A stretch of 64,000 nt of DNA from DASUBN01 sp036000105 (GCA_036000105.1 DASYGE010000006.1:103609-167608), one strand, 5' to 3'. Shown: positions 8,317 to 18,361, counted from the stretch's first letter. Notes: generated by a model not told the origin, from the letters alone. A program made the numbers and translations.

Positions 8317-9675
8317 ATGCGTATCTTGCCGTTGATGGTCTTGTCTGTGCTGTCCCTGCTCGCGGCCTGCGGGCAATCCAATCCTCCACCCGCTGCCGCA
8401 CCCACGGCCCAGACGGCGCCTGCGCCTGCCACCGCGATTCCACCGGCCGTGACCCATCCCGCTCCGGTGGCGTCCACGGTGCCTCCGGCCACGACTGTGG
8501 CCGCTGCCGTGAGCAGCGCGGCTCCTGCAGCCGCGACGGTGGCTGGGCCCGAGAGCGCCGGCAACGTGGCGCTGGCCCAGGGCAGCGTGACGGACACGGC
8601 GACGGACGGTACGAATCGGCAACTCAAGGACGGTGACACGGTCTATCCGGGCGATGCTTTCGCCCTCGGCGACGACAGTTATCTCGACCTCGACCTGGAA
8701 GACGGCGGCCGCATACTCCTGCGGCCGGATACCACTTTCCAGATCCAGGAATACCATTTCGATCCGGATGCCCATCCTGCCGCGGGCGAGGAACCTCTCC
8801 TCACCACGTCGCAGCAGAACCCCGAGAGCGCGTTCTTCAAGCTGGTGAAGGGCGGCCTGCGTGCCGTGGACGGCCTCATCGGCCACACGACTCCCAAAAA
8901 CTATGCTGTCGAGACCCCGGTGGCGACCATCGGCGTGCGCGGCACGGCCTTCGACGTGCGTTACTGCGGCGATGACTGCGCGGATGAGGCGGACACGAGC
9001 GGCGCACCCCAGAACGGCCTCTACACCGCGGTCAGCGAGGGCTCCATCGGCGTCAAGAACGACGGCGGCGAGACCGTCACCAAGGCCGGTGAGTACAGCT
9101 ACGTGAAGGACAAGAAATCGGTGGTGCAACGCCGCACCACGCCGCCCCGCGCCCTGCGGCACATGGCCCTGCCCGCCAAGTTCAAGGTCCGCGCCGAAAA
9201 GAACCGCGCACAGATCCAAACCAATCGCCAGCAGCGCCGACAGCAGGTGCTGGAACGCCGCCGCCAGCAGGCCGCGGAGAAGGCGAAGTCTCCGGCGGGC
9301 AAGATAGAGAGGTTTAAGGCTACCGCCGGTAAAGGCGAAGGGACGACGCCCGCCGAACACCGCCAGGAACGCCTGCAGGAGCGGCGTGAGAAGAAACAGG
9401 GGTTAAGGGAGCAGCGCAAGCAGGGTAGGGCCCAGCGCGAGGGCAAGGAACGGCAAGGCCGTCAGCCTGAAGCGGTTGGGGTGCCGGCAAACCGCGCGGA
9501 GCGCAGGCAGGAGCGACTCAAGCAGCGCGAGGAACGCGAGGCCAAGAAGCTGCAACCGGCTCCGGCCGCGAGCCGGACGCGACCTGAGCAGAAGGGTCAG
9601 GGCGCGAAAGCAAGATGCAAGGATAAAAACAAGAAACGCAAGAATAAAGACAAGGATAAGTGCGGGGGCGACTGA
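8317..9675 (+). CDS. FecR-domain lipoprotein with long basic C-terminal tail
   Basis: Predicted lipoprotein of 452 residues, function unknown. Lipobox LLAACG puts the acylated cysteine at residue 18. A Pro/Ala/Thr-rich linker runs to about 85, followed by a FecR-like beta-domain (about 90-260) with ESAFFKLVKGGLRAVDGLIG, VETPVATIGVRGTAFDVRYC and a C-x3-C pair (RYCGDDCAD). The last 180 residues are Arg/Lys/Gln/Glu-rich, with repeated RRQ/RQER runs that suggest a charged helix, ending in a Lys-rich segment. No sigma factor or TonB receptor is adjacent, so it is not a classical FecR anti-sigma regulator. The FecR core is strikingly like the protein at 32389-33090. It sits among LPS genes. Confidence 0.82.
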   Translation: MRILPLMVLSVLSLLAACGQSNPPPAAAPTAQTAPAPATAIPPAVTHPAPVASTVPPATTVAAAVSSAAPAAATVAGPESAGNVALAQGSVTDTATDGTNRQLKDGDTVYPGDAFALGDDSYLDLDLEDGGRILLRPDTTFQIQEYHFDPDAHPAAGEEPLLTTSQQNPESAFFKLVKGGLRAVDGLIGHTTPKNYAVETPVATIGVRGTAFDVRYCGDDCADEADTSGAPQNGLYTAVSEGSIGVKNDGGETVTKAGEYSYVKDKKSVVQRRTTPPRALRHMALPAKFKVRAEKNRAQIQTNRQQRRQQVLERRRQQAAEKAKSPAGKIERFKATAGKGEGTTPAEHRQERLQERREKKQGLREQRKQGRAQREGKERQGRQPEAVGVPANRAERRQERLKQREEREAKKLQPAPAASRTRPEQKGQGAKARCKDKNKKRKNKDKDKCGGD

Positions 9676-9696
9676 AACGTCCTGCCCTTGGCCGAG

Positions 9697-10581
9697 TTAG
9701 TCCCTCGGCACCACCTTGAAACGGTCGTGTATCCAGAGGTACTGCTCCGGTACCTGGCGTATGCAAGCTTCCAGCCATCTATTGATGCGTAGCGCATCGG
9801 CTTCCGGATTATCCGAGGGAAAATCTTTCAGCGCCGGCCCGAGGGTGAGATGGTAGCCCTGGGTGCCGGGCAGGCGCTTAGCGAAGAAGGGCACCACCGG
9901 TGCGCCGCTGGTACGGGCGAGGCGCGACAACACGATGTTGGTGGGCGCGGGGACGCCGAAGAAGGGCACCATGCGGCTGTCTTTGCCGCGATAACCCTGG
10001 TCGGTGGCATACCACACGGGTCGGCCTTCCTTCAGGCTCTTCAAGAGCTGGCGCACTTCGTTGCGCGGGATGGCCCGGTCGAAATGCCGCTCGCGGCTCA
10101 CGCGCATCACCTCCTCGATCACCGGGTTCTGGATCGGCCGGTACATGAGGTGCATATCGGTGTGCAGGCCGAGCAGTCGGCCGCTGATCTCAAGGGTGGT
10201 GAAGTGCGCACTTAACAGAATCACGCCGCGACCCTGGTCCCGGGCTGCCGTGAGATGCTCCAGGCCCTCTATCGTGCCCCAGCTCTGGAGGCGCTTGGCG
10301 CTGGCCCACCAGCACAGGCCGATCTCCATGAAAGCCATGCCTAAGGAATCGAAGTGCCGTAGCGCCAGCTGCCGGCGTGCCGATGCATCCAACTCAGGGA
10401 AGCAGCGTTCCAGGTTCACGAGGGCGATGCGCGAGCGGCGCCGGGCCAGCAGCCGCAGCGTCTGCCCCATGGCGCGGCCGATGAGGAGCTGCGCCCCGAG
10501 CGGCAGCAACATCGCCACGCGCATGAAACCCAGCAGCAGCCAGGTGGGCCAATAACGGGGTTTGAGCAGAGCACGTTTCAT
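9697..10581 (-). CDS. Lipid A biosynthesis late acyltransferase (LpxL/HtrB family)
   Basis: Transfers a secondary acyl chain from acyl-ACP to Kdo-lipid IVA at the inner membrane. 294 residues from the ATG at 10581 (MKRALLKPRYWPTWLLLGFM); an in-frame ATG further upstream would add 26 residues that do not look like this family. Shows the N-terminal hydrophobic anchor and the catalytic HX4E box in LLSAHFTTLE, plus the conserved tail EQYLWIHDRFK. LpxL and LpxM cannot be reliably told apart here, so no symbol is given. Divergent from hldE across a 238-bp gap that contains several perfect hairpins. Confidence 0.9.
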   Translation of the reverse strand: MKRALLKPRYWPTWLLLGFMRVAMLLPLGAQLLIGRAMGQTLRLLARRRSRIALVNLERCFPELDASARRQLALRHFDSLGMAFMEIGLCWWASAKRLQSWGTIEGLEHLTAARDQGRGVILLSAHFTTLEISGRLLGLHTDMHLMYRPIQNPVIEEVMRVSRERHFDRAIPRNEVRQLLKSLKEGRPVWYATDQGYRGKDSRMVPFFGVPAPTNIVLSRLARTSGAPVVPFFAKRLPGTQGYHLTLGPALKDFPSDNPEADALRINRWLEACIRQVPEQYLWIHDRFKVVPRD

Positions 10582-10628
10582 ATGTAACGTGAAGTATAAA
10601 TGGAATGGCCCGCTAATCCATTCGATTC

Positions 10629-10743
10629 GGTGGATGGCGGCACATGGATGTGCCGCCATCCACCGGCCATTCTGCCGGGGGGATTGAGAAGACCGTGGAT
10701 TTACTCCACGGTCTTCGATTCCAAGAAAGCCACGATGGCTTTT
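10629..10743. other. Three consecutive hairpins in the lpxL-type/hldE intergenic region
   Basis: Three inverted repeats follow each other. 10629-10664 is a perfect 16-bp stem (GGTGGATGGCGGCACA and its complement) with a 4-nt loop. 10688-10716 is a perfect 12-bp stem (GAAGACCGTGGA) with a 5-nt loop. 10726-10742 is a 7-bp stem (AAAGCCA/TGGCTTT) running into a short T-tract on the plus strand, like an intrinsic terminator. No open reading frame accounts for them. They could form a small RNA read on the plus strand, or a leader or termination structure for the divergent genes. Confidence 0.6.
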
Positions 10744-10775
10744 TCAGAGGTCGAAATGGAGCGTTAGCGCCTGCA

Positions 10776-10784
10776 TGTTATGAT
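10776..10784 (+). promoter_or_regulatory. Extended -10 promoter element for hldE
   Basis: TGTTATGAT, an extended -10 (TGn plus TATGAT), ends 36 bases before the hldE start codon. There is no convincing -35 hexamer at the standard distance, which suits an extended -10 promoter. Prediction from motif only. Confidence 0.45.
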
Positions 10785-10819
10785 GCCCAGCGGCTTTCCA
10801 CGGTGTTTCCGGGGTTTAC

Positions 10820-12241
10820 ATGCAGGTCAGTGTCCCGCAATTCGACCTAGTACGCGTGCTGGTGGCGGGCGACGTGATGCTGGATCGCTACTGGTCCGGC
10901 GCCACCCAGCGCATCTCCCCCGAGGCGCCGGTGCCTGTGGTGCACGTGCGCGACACCGAGGAACGTCCCGGCGGCGCCGGCAACGTGGCGGTGAACCTGG
11001 CGAGCCTGGGCGTGCATTGCAGCGTGCTCGGCATCACCGGCGACGACGCCATCGCCGACAGCCTGGCCGCCGCCATGGAGAAGCGCGGCGTACGCTGCCG
11101 TTTCACGCGCTTGAAGTACGCGGCCACCATCACCAAGCTTCGGGTCCTGTCGCGCCATCAGCAACTCATCCGCCTGGATTTCGAGGACACCTTCGGCACC
11201 TTCGACGGTGCGCCGCTCCTGCCTTCGTTCGAGGCGGAGCTGAAGGATACCCAGGTGGTGGTGCTCTCGGACTACGGTAAGGGCAGTCTCTCGGCGGTGC
11301 ACGAACTCATCAGCGCGGCTCGCGCCGCCGGCAAACCCGTATTGGTCGATCCCAAGGGCCGCGACTTCAGCAAGTACCAGGGCGCCACCGTCATCACACC
11401 CAACATGGCTGAGCTTGAAGCGGTGGTGGGCGAATGCCCCGACGAAGCCGCCATCATCGAGAAGGGCGGCAAGCTCATGACCGAGCTGGGCCTGAAAGCT
11501 CTGCTCGTGACCCGCAGCGAACAGGGCATGACTCTGCTCGAGAGCGGCAAGCCGCCGCTGCACCTACCCACCCAGGCGCTGGAAGTCTCGGACGTCACCG
11601 GCGCGGGCGACACCGTCATCGCGGCGCTGGCGGCGGGTCTGGGTGCCGGCCTCGATTTCGCCGCCGCCGCGGCGCTCGCCAACCTCGCGGCCGGCATCGT
11701 GGTGGGCAAGCTCGGCGCCGCCACCGTGACTACCACCGAACTCAGGCTCGCGGCCCATAGCCGTAGCGGCAGCGGTGTGCTCACCGAAGCCACCGCGGCG
11801 GATGCGGTGGTGCATGCCAAGAGCCAGGGCGAACGTATCATCATGACCAACGGGGTGTTCGACATCCTGCACGCCGGGCACGTCACTTATCTCGAAGCCG
11901 CGCGCCGGTTGGGCGACCGGCTGATCGTGGCGGTCAACGACGATGCCTCGGTGAAACGCCTCAAGGGCGAGAGCCGGCCGGTGAACAGCCTGGAGAACCG
12001 CATGAAAGTGCTCTCGGCCTTGTCCTGCGTGGACTGGGTGACAGCGTTCTCGGAAGACACCCCGGAGCGGCTCATCTGCAAGCTGCTGCCGGACGTGCTG
12101 GTGAAGGGTGGCGACTACAAGGCCGAAGACGTGGCGGGTCATGGCTGCGTCACCAAGAACGGCGGCCAGGTGCGCATCCTGCCTTTCGTCGAAGGGCTCT
12201 CCACCACCAACCTCATCGATGCGATCAAGAAGAAGTCCTGA
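10820..12241 (+). CDS. hldE: Bifunctional heptose-7-phosphate kinase / heptose-1-phosphate adenylyltransferase
   Basis: Makes ADP-glycero-manno-heptose for the LPS inner core: the N-terminal domain phosphorylates D-glycero-beta-D-manno-heptose 7-phosphate and the C-terminal domain adenylylates the 1-phosphate. 473 residues, the normal fused length. Ribokinase/PfkB domain (about 10-315) with GGAGNVAVNLASLG and the catalytic DVTGAGDT box (GAGD at 261-264). Cytidylyltransferase-like domain (about 340-473) with TNGVFDILHAGHVTYL (HAGH at 351-354) and VKGGDY. The stop is followed after six bases by the waaA start, so the two form an operon. Confidence 0.97.
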   Translation: MQVSVPQFDLVRVLVAGDVMLDRYWSGATQRISPEAPVPVVHVRDTEERPGGAGNVAVNLASLGVHCSVLGITGDDAIADSLAAAMEKRGVRCRFTRLKYAATITKLRVLSRHQQLIRLDFEDTFGTFDGAPLLPSFEAELKDTQVVVLSDYGKGSLSAVHELISAARAAGKPVLVDPKGRDFSKYQGATVITPNMAELEAVVGECPDEAAIIEKGGKLMTELGLKALLVTRSEQGMTLLESGKPPLHLPTQALEVSDVTGAGDTVIAALAAGLGAGLDFAAAAALANLAAGIVVGKLGAATVTTTELRLAAHSRSGSGVLTEATAADAVVHAKSQGERIIMTNGVFDILHAGHVTYLEAARRLGDRLIVAVNDDASVKRLKGESRPVNSLENRMKVLSALSCVDWVTAFSEDTPERLICKLLPDVLVKGGDYKAEDVAGHGCVTKNGGQVRILPFVEGLSTTNLIDAIKKKS

Positions 12242-12247
12242 GTCTCC

Positions 12248-13516
12248 GTGCGATTTCTCTACACGCTAGCCCTGTTGTTCCTCGCGCCCTTCGCCTTCAT
12301 ATGGTTCGGCTGGCGCAGCCTGCGCCAGACCGGCCGGATGGACAGCCTGGGCGAGCGTCTCGGCAGCTCGCCTTTCATGCAGCCTGGGGTGGCCATCTGG
12401 GTGCATGGCGCCTCGGTGGGGGAGATCCGCGCTGCCGCGCCCCTGGTGCAGGCCCTGCACCGCAGCCATCCGGACCGGCCCATCCTAGTCACCACCTTCA
12501 CCGCCACCGGCCGTCGCCATGCGCGGCAGCTGTTCGGGGACAAGGTGATGGTCTCGCTCATTCCCTACGACCTGCCGTTCTTCGTCAGCCGCTGGCTCAA
12601 TTGCACCAAGCCGGCGGTGGCCATCATCATGGAGACGGAGATCTGGCCCAACCTGTACGCGGCGTGCGCGAAGCGCCGCATCCCGCTCCTGCTCGTGAGC
12701 GCGCGCATGTCGGATCGGGCCTTCCAGCGCTACGGCCGGTATGCGTCGCTCACCCGCGGGGCCTTGCGTAATGCCACCGCCATCGCTGCCCAGACTCCCG
12801 CCGATGTGGAGCGCTTCCGGGCCCTGGGTGCGGATGAAGCGCGGCTCTCGGTCATGGGCAACCTCAAGTTCGACATCAGCGTCAGCGAGGACTTGCTCAG
12901 TACTGGCAAGGCCCTGCGTGAAAAACTGTTCGGCCCGGCCACGGTGCTGGTGGCGGGCAGCACCCGGGACGGGGAGGAGCCGCTGCTGCTGGCTGCTTTC
13001 CGCAAGCTCCTGGAAAGCCAACCCAACAGCGTGTTGGTGCTGGCACCGCGCCATCCGGAGCGGGCCAACGCAGTGGCCGCTGCCATCAGCGCCGCGGGCT
13101 TCAGTTTCCGGCGGCGCAGCGCCGGCGACATGCCCCTCAAGGCCGGCGAGGTGCTGCTCGTGGATCTCCTGGGTCAGCTCATGAAGTTCTTCGCGGCGGG
13201 CGACGTGGCATTCGTGGGTGGCACCCTGGTGCCCGTGGGCGGCCATAACCTGCTGGAGCCGGCGGCCTTAGGGCTACCGGTGCTGGTGGGCCCGTATCTG
13301 GACAACGTCAAGGACGTGGCGGAGATGATGCGTGAAGCCGGGGCGCTCACCCTGGTGCAGGATCCGGATGCCCTGGCTGCTGCTGCAGCCTGGCTCTTGG
13401 GCAATCCGGCCACACGCCAGAGCATCGGCGGCGTGGCACGGGAGAAGGTGCGCGAGAACCGCGGCGCCCTGGACAAGGCCCTCGCCTTGGCGAAGCAATA
13501 CTTGCCGCGACGCTGA
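12248..13516 (+). CDS. waaA: 3-deoxy-D-manno-octulosonic acid transferase
   Basis: Transfers Kdo from CMP-Kdo to lipid IVA, the first step of LPS core assembly, as an inner-membrane-anchored GT30 enzyme of 422 residues. GTG start at 12248, giving an N-terminal membrane anchor (MRFLYTLALLFLAPFAFIWF). GT30 features: WVHGASVGEIRAAAPLV with the catalytic-type Glu, METEIWPNL, and in the C-terminal half FVGGTLVPVGGHNLLEPAAL with the donor-site GGHN-x2-EP. Second gene of the hldE-waaA operon, ending at a strong bidirectional terminator. A KdkA gene nearby suggests a single Kdo may be added, but this is inference. Confidence 0.96.
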   Translation: MRFLYTLALLFLAPFAFIWFGWRSLRQTGRMDSLGERLGSSPFMQPGVAIWVHGASVGEIRAAAPLVQALHRSHPDRPILVTTFTATGRRHARQLFGDKVMVSLIPYDLPFFVSRWLNCTKPAVAIIMETEIWPNLYAACAKRRIPLLLVSARMSDRAFQRYGRYASLTRGALRNATAIAAQTPADVERFRALGADEARLSVMGNLKFDISVSEDLLSTGKALREKLFGPATVLVAGSTRDGEEPLLLAAFRKLLESQPNSVLVLAPRHPERANAVAAAISAAGFSFRRRSAGDMPLKAGEVLLVDLLGQLMKFFAAGDVAFVGGTLVPVGGHNLLEPAALGLPVLVGPYLDNVKDVAEMMREAGALTLVQDPDALAAAAAWLLGNPATRQSIGGVAREKVRENRGALDKALALAKQYLPRR

Positions 13517-13534
13517 GCTAAGGGATCCATCCAT

Positions 13535-13566
13535 AAAAAAGCCCGGCTCGAAGCCGGGCTTTTCGC
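13535..13566. terminator. Bidirectional intrinsic terminator between waaA and tolC
   Basis: Stem AGCCCGGCT/AGCCGGGCT with a short loop, flanked by an A-tract (ATAAAAAAG) on one side and TTTT on the other. It can therefore terminate both convergent genes, waaA (plus) and tolC (minus). Confidence 0.9.
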
Positions 13567-13583
13567 TTCCATCTCGATCCGTC

Positions 13584-15077
13584 TTAGCCCTTGGGCGGAG
13601 TGCTCGCCGGAGGCGTGGCGCTGCCCGTCGCCGGTGCCGCTACGGCGGGAGCCGCGGCCGTGCCCGCCGCCGGGGCCCCGGTCTCACCACCGGTCTCCGG
13701 GATGCTCATGTCGGCGCCAGGCACCTTCACCTGCATCAGGCCATTGATCTGCTTGATGTCGGTCTCGTTGAGGATACCGGCCGCCTGCTTCAGCTGCATC
13801 ACGCTCTCCAGGTAGGTATAGCGGGCGTTGGAGAAGCTGGTCTGGGCGGTGAGCAGGTTCTGGCGCGCGGTCAGCACATCCACGATGGTGCGGGTGCCCA
13901 CCTGCATCCCGGTCTCGGTGGCGTCCATGGAGGTCTGGTTGGACTTCACCGACTGCTTCAGGGCCTGCACCTGGGAGATGCCCGTGAGCACGCCGAGGTA
14001 AGCGGTACGCGCCTGCTGCTCGGTCTGGCGGGTGACGAACTTGGCATTGTCCACGGCCGCGTCGTACTGGCGCTGGGCCTGGGTCACCTGGGCCCAGGTA
14101 CCACCGCCGGAGAAGATCGGCATGGAGAACTGCAGGCCGATGAAGTTGCCGTTGGTGTTGCTGAGATCGAAGATGTTGTTGCCGGTGTTCTGCACCTTGG
14201 TGTGCTGCGCGACGACTCCCAGGGTCGGGAGGTCGCCGGAACGCTTGATGCCGATGTTGGCATCCGCTGCGTCCACACCCGACTGCGCCGCCAGCAGGTT
14301 CGGGTTCTGCTTGAGGGCCTGGTCCACCCACTGCTGGGCGTTGGCGGGATCCGGGCTGTGCAGCGGCATGTCCACGCTGGGTTCCATCAGCTCGGTCACC
14401 GGCTGGCCGATGATGGCGCGCAGCTGCTCTTCGGTGGTGATCACCTGTTGCTGGGCGGAGATCTGGTTGGCGGCGGACTGGTCATAGGCCGCCTGGGCGT
14501 TCTCCACGTCCGTGATAGCGCTCATGCCCACGTCGTACTTCTCCTTGGCCTGTTCCAGCTGCTTGCTGTTGGCTTCGGTGGCGGCGCGGTCCGCGGTGAG
14601 GGTGTCACGGGCGTTCAACACGTTGAAGTAAGCGGTCGCGGTGCGCAGGATCAGGTTTTCCTGGGCGGCGGTGTATTGGGCGTCGGCCTGGGCGGCCTGG
14701 GCGTCTGCCTGGTCGATGGCCTGCCAGGCGGCCCAGTTGAAGATCGGCTGGGTCAGCTGGAACTGGTACTGGGTCTGATAAGTGGTCGAGGTGAAGTTCT
14801 GCTGGCCGATGACCGGGGGCGTGGTGTTGCTCACGCCGATCTGGCTGCCGTTGGTCTCATTCCGGTTGCGGGCCGCCGTGAACGTGATGTTCGGCAGGTA
14901 ACCGGCCCGGGCGATGGGCTTGTTCTCGATGGCAGCCTCGTAGTTGGCCTGGGCCTCGAGGAACGTGGGGTCATTGTTGACCGCCAGCTGGTAGATGTCC
15001 CACAGGTCGGTAGCCTGGGCCTGGGCGGCAGTGCCCAGGGCGGCAGCGATGGTCACAGCGAGTAGCGTCTTACGCAT
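13584..15077 (-). CDS. tolC: Outer-membrane channel TolC
   Basis: Outer-membrane exit duct for type I secretion and multidrug efflux, 497 residues. Signal peptide MRKTLLAVTIAAALGTAAQAQA, then the classical TolC opening TDLWDIYQLAVNNDPTFLEA and two OEP repeats with the usual Asn-Pro and long coiled-coil helices. The C-terminus has a Pro/Ala/Thr-rich extension of about 40 residues (APAAGTAAAP...), common in TolC proteins and not part of the barrel. Orphan gene without adaptor or permease, next to waaA and the pcm-rhodanese pair, an arrangement seen in other gammaproteobacteria. It probably serves several pumps. Confidence 0.95.
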   Translation of the reverse strand: MRKTLLAVTIAAALGTAAQAQATDLWDIYQLAVNNDPTFLEAQANYEAAIENKPIARAGYLPNITFTAARNRNETNGSQIGVSNTTPPVIGQQNFTSTTYQTQYQFQLTQPIFNWAAWQAIDQADAQAAQADAQYTAAQENLILRTATAYFNVLNARDTLTADRAATEANSKQLEQAKEKYDVGMSAITDVENAQAAYDQSAANQISAQQQVITTEEQLRAIIGQPVTELMEPSVDMPLHSPDPANAQQWVDQALKQNPNLLAAQSGVDAADANIGIKRSGDLPTLGVVAQHTKVQNTGNNIFDLSNTNGNFIGLQFSMPIFSGGGTWAQVTQAQRQYDAAVDNAKFVTRQTEQQARTAYLGVLTGISQVQALKQSVKSNQTSMDATETGMQVGTRTIVDVLTARQNLLTAQTSFSNARYTYLESVMQLKQAAGILNETDIKQINGLMQVKVPGADMSIPETGGETGAPAAGTAAAPAVAAPATGSATPPASTPPKG

Positions 15078-15115
15078 AAGGTCCCTTCCATATCCAAGAG
15101 TTTGGGGTTTGGGTC

Positions 15116-15139
15116 GGTGTTATGGTTGAATATAACACC
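15116..15139. promoter_or_regulatory. Inverted repeat upstream of tolC
   Basis: GGTGTTAT and ATAACACC form an 8-bp inverted repeat around an 8-base AT-rich centre, about 40-60 bases before the tolC start on the minus strand. Position and symmetry suit a repressor or activator operator overlapping the promoter. The binding protein is unknown. Confidence 0.4.
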
Positions 15140-15182
15140 ATATCTCTAGTCTGACAAGGCCTGGTATCAGGGGCTTTAGCCC

Positions 15183-15530
15183 TCAATAGCGGGGCAAATG
15201 GGGTTCCAGGTCGGTGGCCCAGGCGTCTATCCCGCCGGCCAGATTGGCTACTGCCGGGAAACCCCGGGAGCCCAAATAGCTAGCCACCTGCTGACTACGC
15301 GAACCGTGATGACACATGACCACATAAGTATGGGCAGAGTTCAATTCCCCAAGCCTGTTCGCTATCTGTCCCATGGGGATATGCAGAGAGCCTTCCACAT
15401 GCACCTGGGTGTATTCCCAGGGCTCCCGCACGTCCAGGAGCACCCCGGCGCTGCCGCGCTCATCGAGGAGTGCTCGGGCGGCGGCGGGATCCAGTTGGGG
15501 GATGGGGGCGTCGGTCACGGCCCTGGGCAT
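15183..15530 (-). CDS. Single-domain rhodanese-like sulfurtransferase
   Basis: Cytoplasmic persulfide-carrying protein, 115 residues from the ATG at 15530; a longer open frame is antisense-free but belongs to pcm. One rhodanese domain: LLDVREPWEYTQVHVEGSLHIPM, then the active-site loop VMCHHGSRSQ with the catalytic cysteine, and the end LAGGIDAWATD. The start codon lies two bases after the pcm stop, so the two are co-transcribed. The pcm-rhodanese-tolC order is widely conserved in gammaproteobacteria, but the physiological link is not established. Confidence 0.9.
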   Translation of the reverse strand: MPRAVTDAPIPQLDPAAARALLDERGSAGVLLDVREPWEYTQVHVEGSLHIPMGQIANRLGELNSAHTYVVMCHHGSRSQQVASYLGSRGFPAVANLAGGIDAWATDLEPHLPRY

Positions 15531-15532
15531 CT

Positions 15533-16186
15533 TCAGAATCTGAAGACCCGCGGCGCCACCGCGTTCTTCAGCGCCGGCAGATCCGTCTCGAACAGGCTGT
15601 CCCGGGTCCAGGCATCCTCGGCGGTGCGGGTCACGAGCAGCGCTTCCATCACCGGAGACTTGCCCACCACCACGCAGAGGCGGCCACCCACGTTGAGCTG
15701 CTGCTCGTAGGCCGGCTCGTAGGCCGGTAGGGAGCCGGTCACGGCGATGAGATCGTAACGGCCGTTGAGCCACTCCAGGCGGCTGCCGTCGCGGGTCTCG
15801 GCCTGCACGTTCTTGAGGCCTAGGCCCTTGAGGGTCTTGGCCGCGGTCTCGACGAAATCCGGGTGGATGTCCACCGTGAGCACGTCCCGCGCGAGCCTCG
15901 CGAGGCAGGCGGCGAAGTAGCCGCTGCCGGTGCCGATCTCCAGGGCGCGCTCGCCGGCTTGCGGGTTGAGCGCCTGCAGCAGGCGGCCCTCCACCTTGGG
16001 CGTCAGCATCACCTCGCCATGGGGCAGGGGGATCTGCATGTCGCCATAGGCGGCGTTGCGATAAGCCTCCGGCACGAACTTGTCCCGCGGCAGCGTCTCG
16101 AACACCGAGAGGATACGCAGGTCCAGCACCTCCCAGGTGCGGATCTGTTGCTGGACCATCTGGCTGCGGGCGGCTTGCATATCCAT
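15533..16186 (-). CDS. pcm: Protein-L-isoaspartate O-methyltransferase-like protein
   Basis: SAM-dependent methyltransferase of the PCMT family, which initiates repair of isoaspartyl residues; 217 residues from the ATG at 16186 (MDMQAARSQMVQQQIRTWEV). Motif I is RALEIGTGSGYFAACLA. Pre-motif region has LPRDKFVPEAYRNAAYGD, and PHGEVMLTPKVEGRLLQAL replaces the usual GQTISQP segment. That degenerate substrate-site signature means true isoaspartate repair is uncertain; many genomes have this shortened homologue beside tolC in addition to surE-linked pcm. Divergent from the thiC riboswitch region. Confidence 0.82.
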   Translation of the reverse strand: MDMQAARSQMVQQQIRTWEVLDLRILSVFETLPRDKFVPEAYRNAAYGDMQIPLPHGEVMLTPKVEGRLLQALNPQAGERALEIGTGSGYFAACLARLARDVLTVDIHPDFVETAAKTLKGLGLKNVQAETRDGSRLEWLNGRYDLIAVTGSLPAYEPAYEQQLNVGGRLCVVVGKSPVMEALLVTRTAEDAWTRDSLFETDLPALKNAVAPRVFRF

Positions 16187-16341
16187 GGGGATTTCACGGG
16201 GAAAATAGCGGAAGAGGCGCAAAGGTTAAGCGCTTCGCGCCCCCTTGGCAAGGCGATGTGTCATTCGACGCGGCTTACAAATGTCAGGGAAAGCTGTCAG
16301 GAGGCGGCGGTATATAATGCGCGGGCGCGCTTTCGAGCGCG

Positions 16342-16470
16342 CGGAAGCTGGGGGTGCCCTTCAGTGGGCTGAGAACACACCCTTGGAACCTGGCCCGAGA
16401 ACGCGGGTGGTCACCGGACAGTGAACCGGACACCACCCGGACAGCATCGGCGAGGGAATGCTTCGCGGCC
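16342..16470 (+). promoter_or_regulatory. TPP riboswitch (THI element) upstream of thiC
   Basis: Matches the THI box: GGGGTGCCC, hairpin P3 (GCCC/GGGC), CTGAGAACACACCC, then GGAACCTG and a later CGAGGGAATGC. P1 can pair GCGGAAGC (16342-16349) with GCTTCGC (16460-16466). P2 pairs GGGT with ACCC. Between ACCTG and CGAGGGA, where about 20 bases are usual, there are about 60, including the strong hairpin GGGTGGT/ACCACCC and three copies of CCGGACA (16414, 16426, 16437). High TPP should reduce thiC expression. About 50 bases separate the aptamer end from the thiC start, enough for an expression platform. Confidence 0.92.
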
Positions 16471-16516
16471 ACTCCATGACCGCCTTAGCGTTCCCACACC
16501 GGAAGTGAGGAATGAC

Positions 16517-18361
<1,845 letters not shown>

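Noticed and set aside
8317..9675. FecI-FecR-TonB-receptor signalling unit
   Set aside because: No ECF sigma factor or receptor is present near either FecR protein, and neither has an N-terminal anti-sigma part.
16421..16516. GTG 32 codons upstream of thiC as an alternative start
   Set aside because: It lies inside the TPP aptamer, has no ribosome-binding site and encodes nothing like the family N-terminus.
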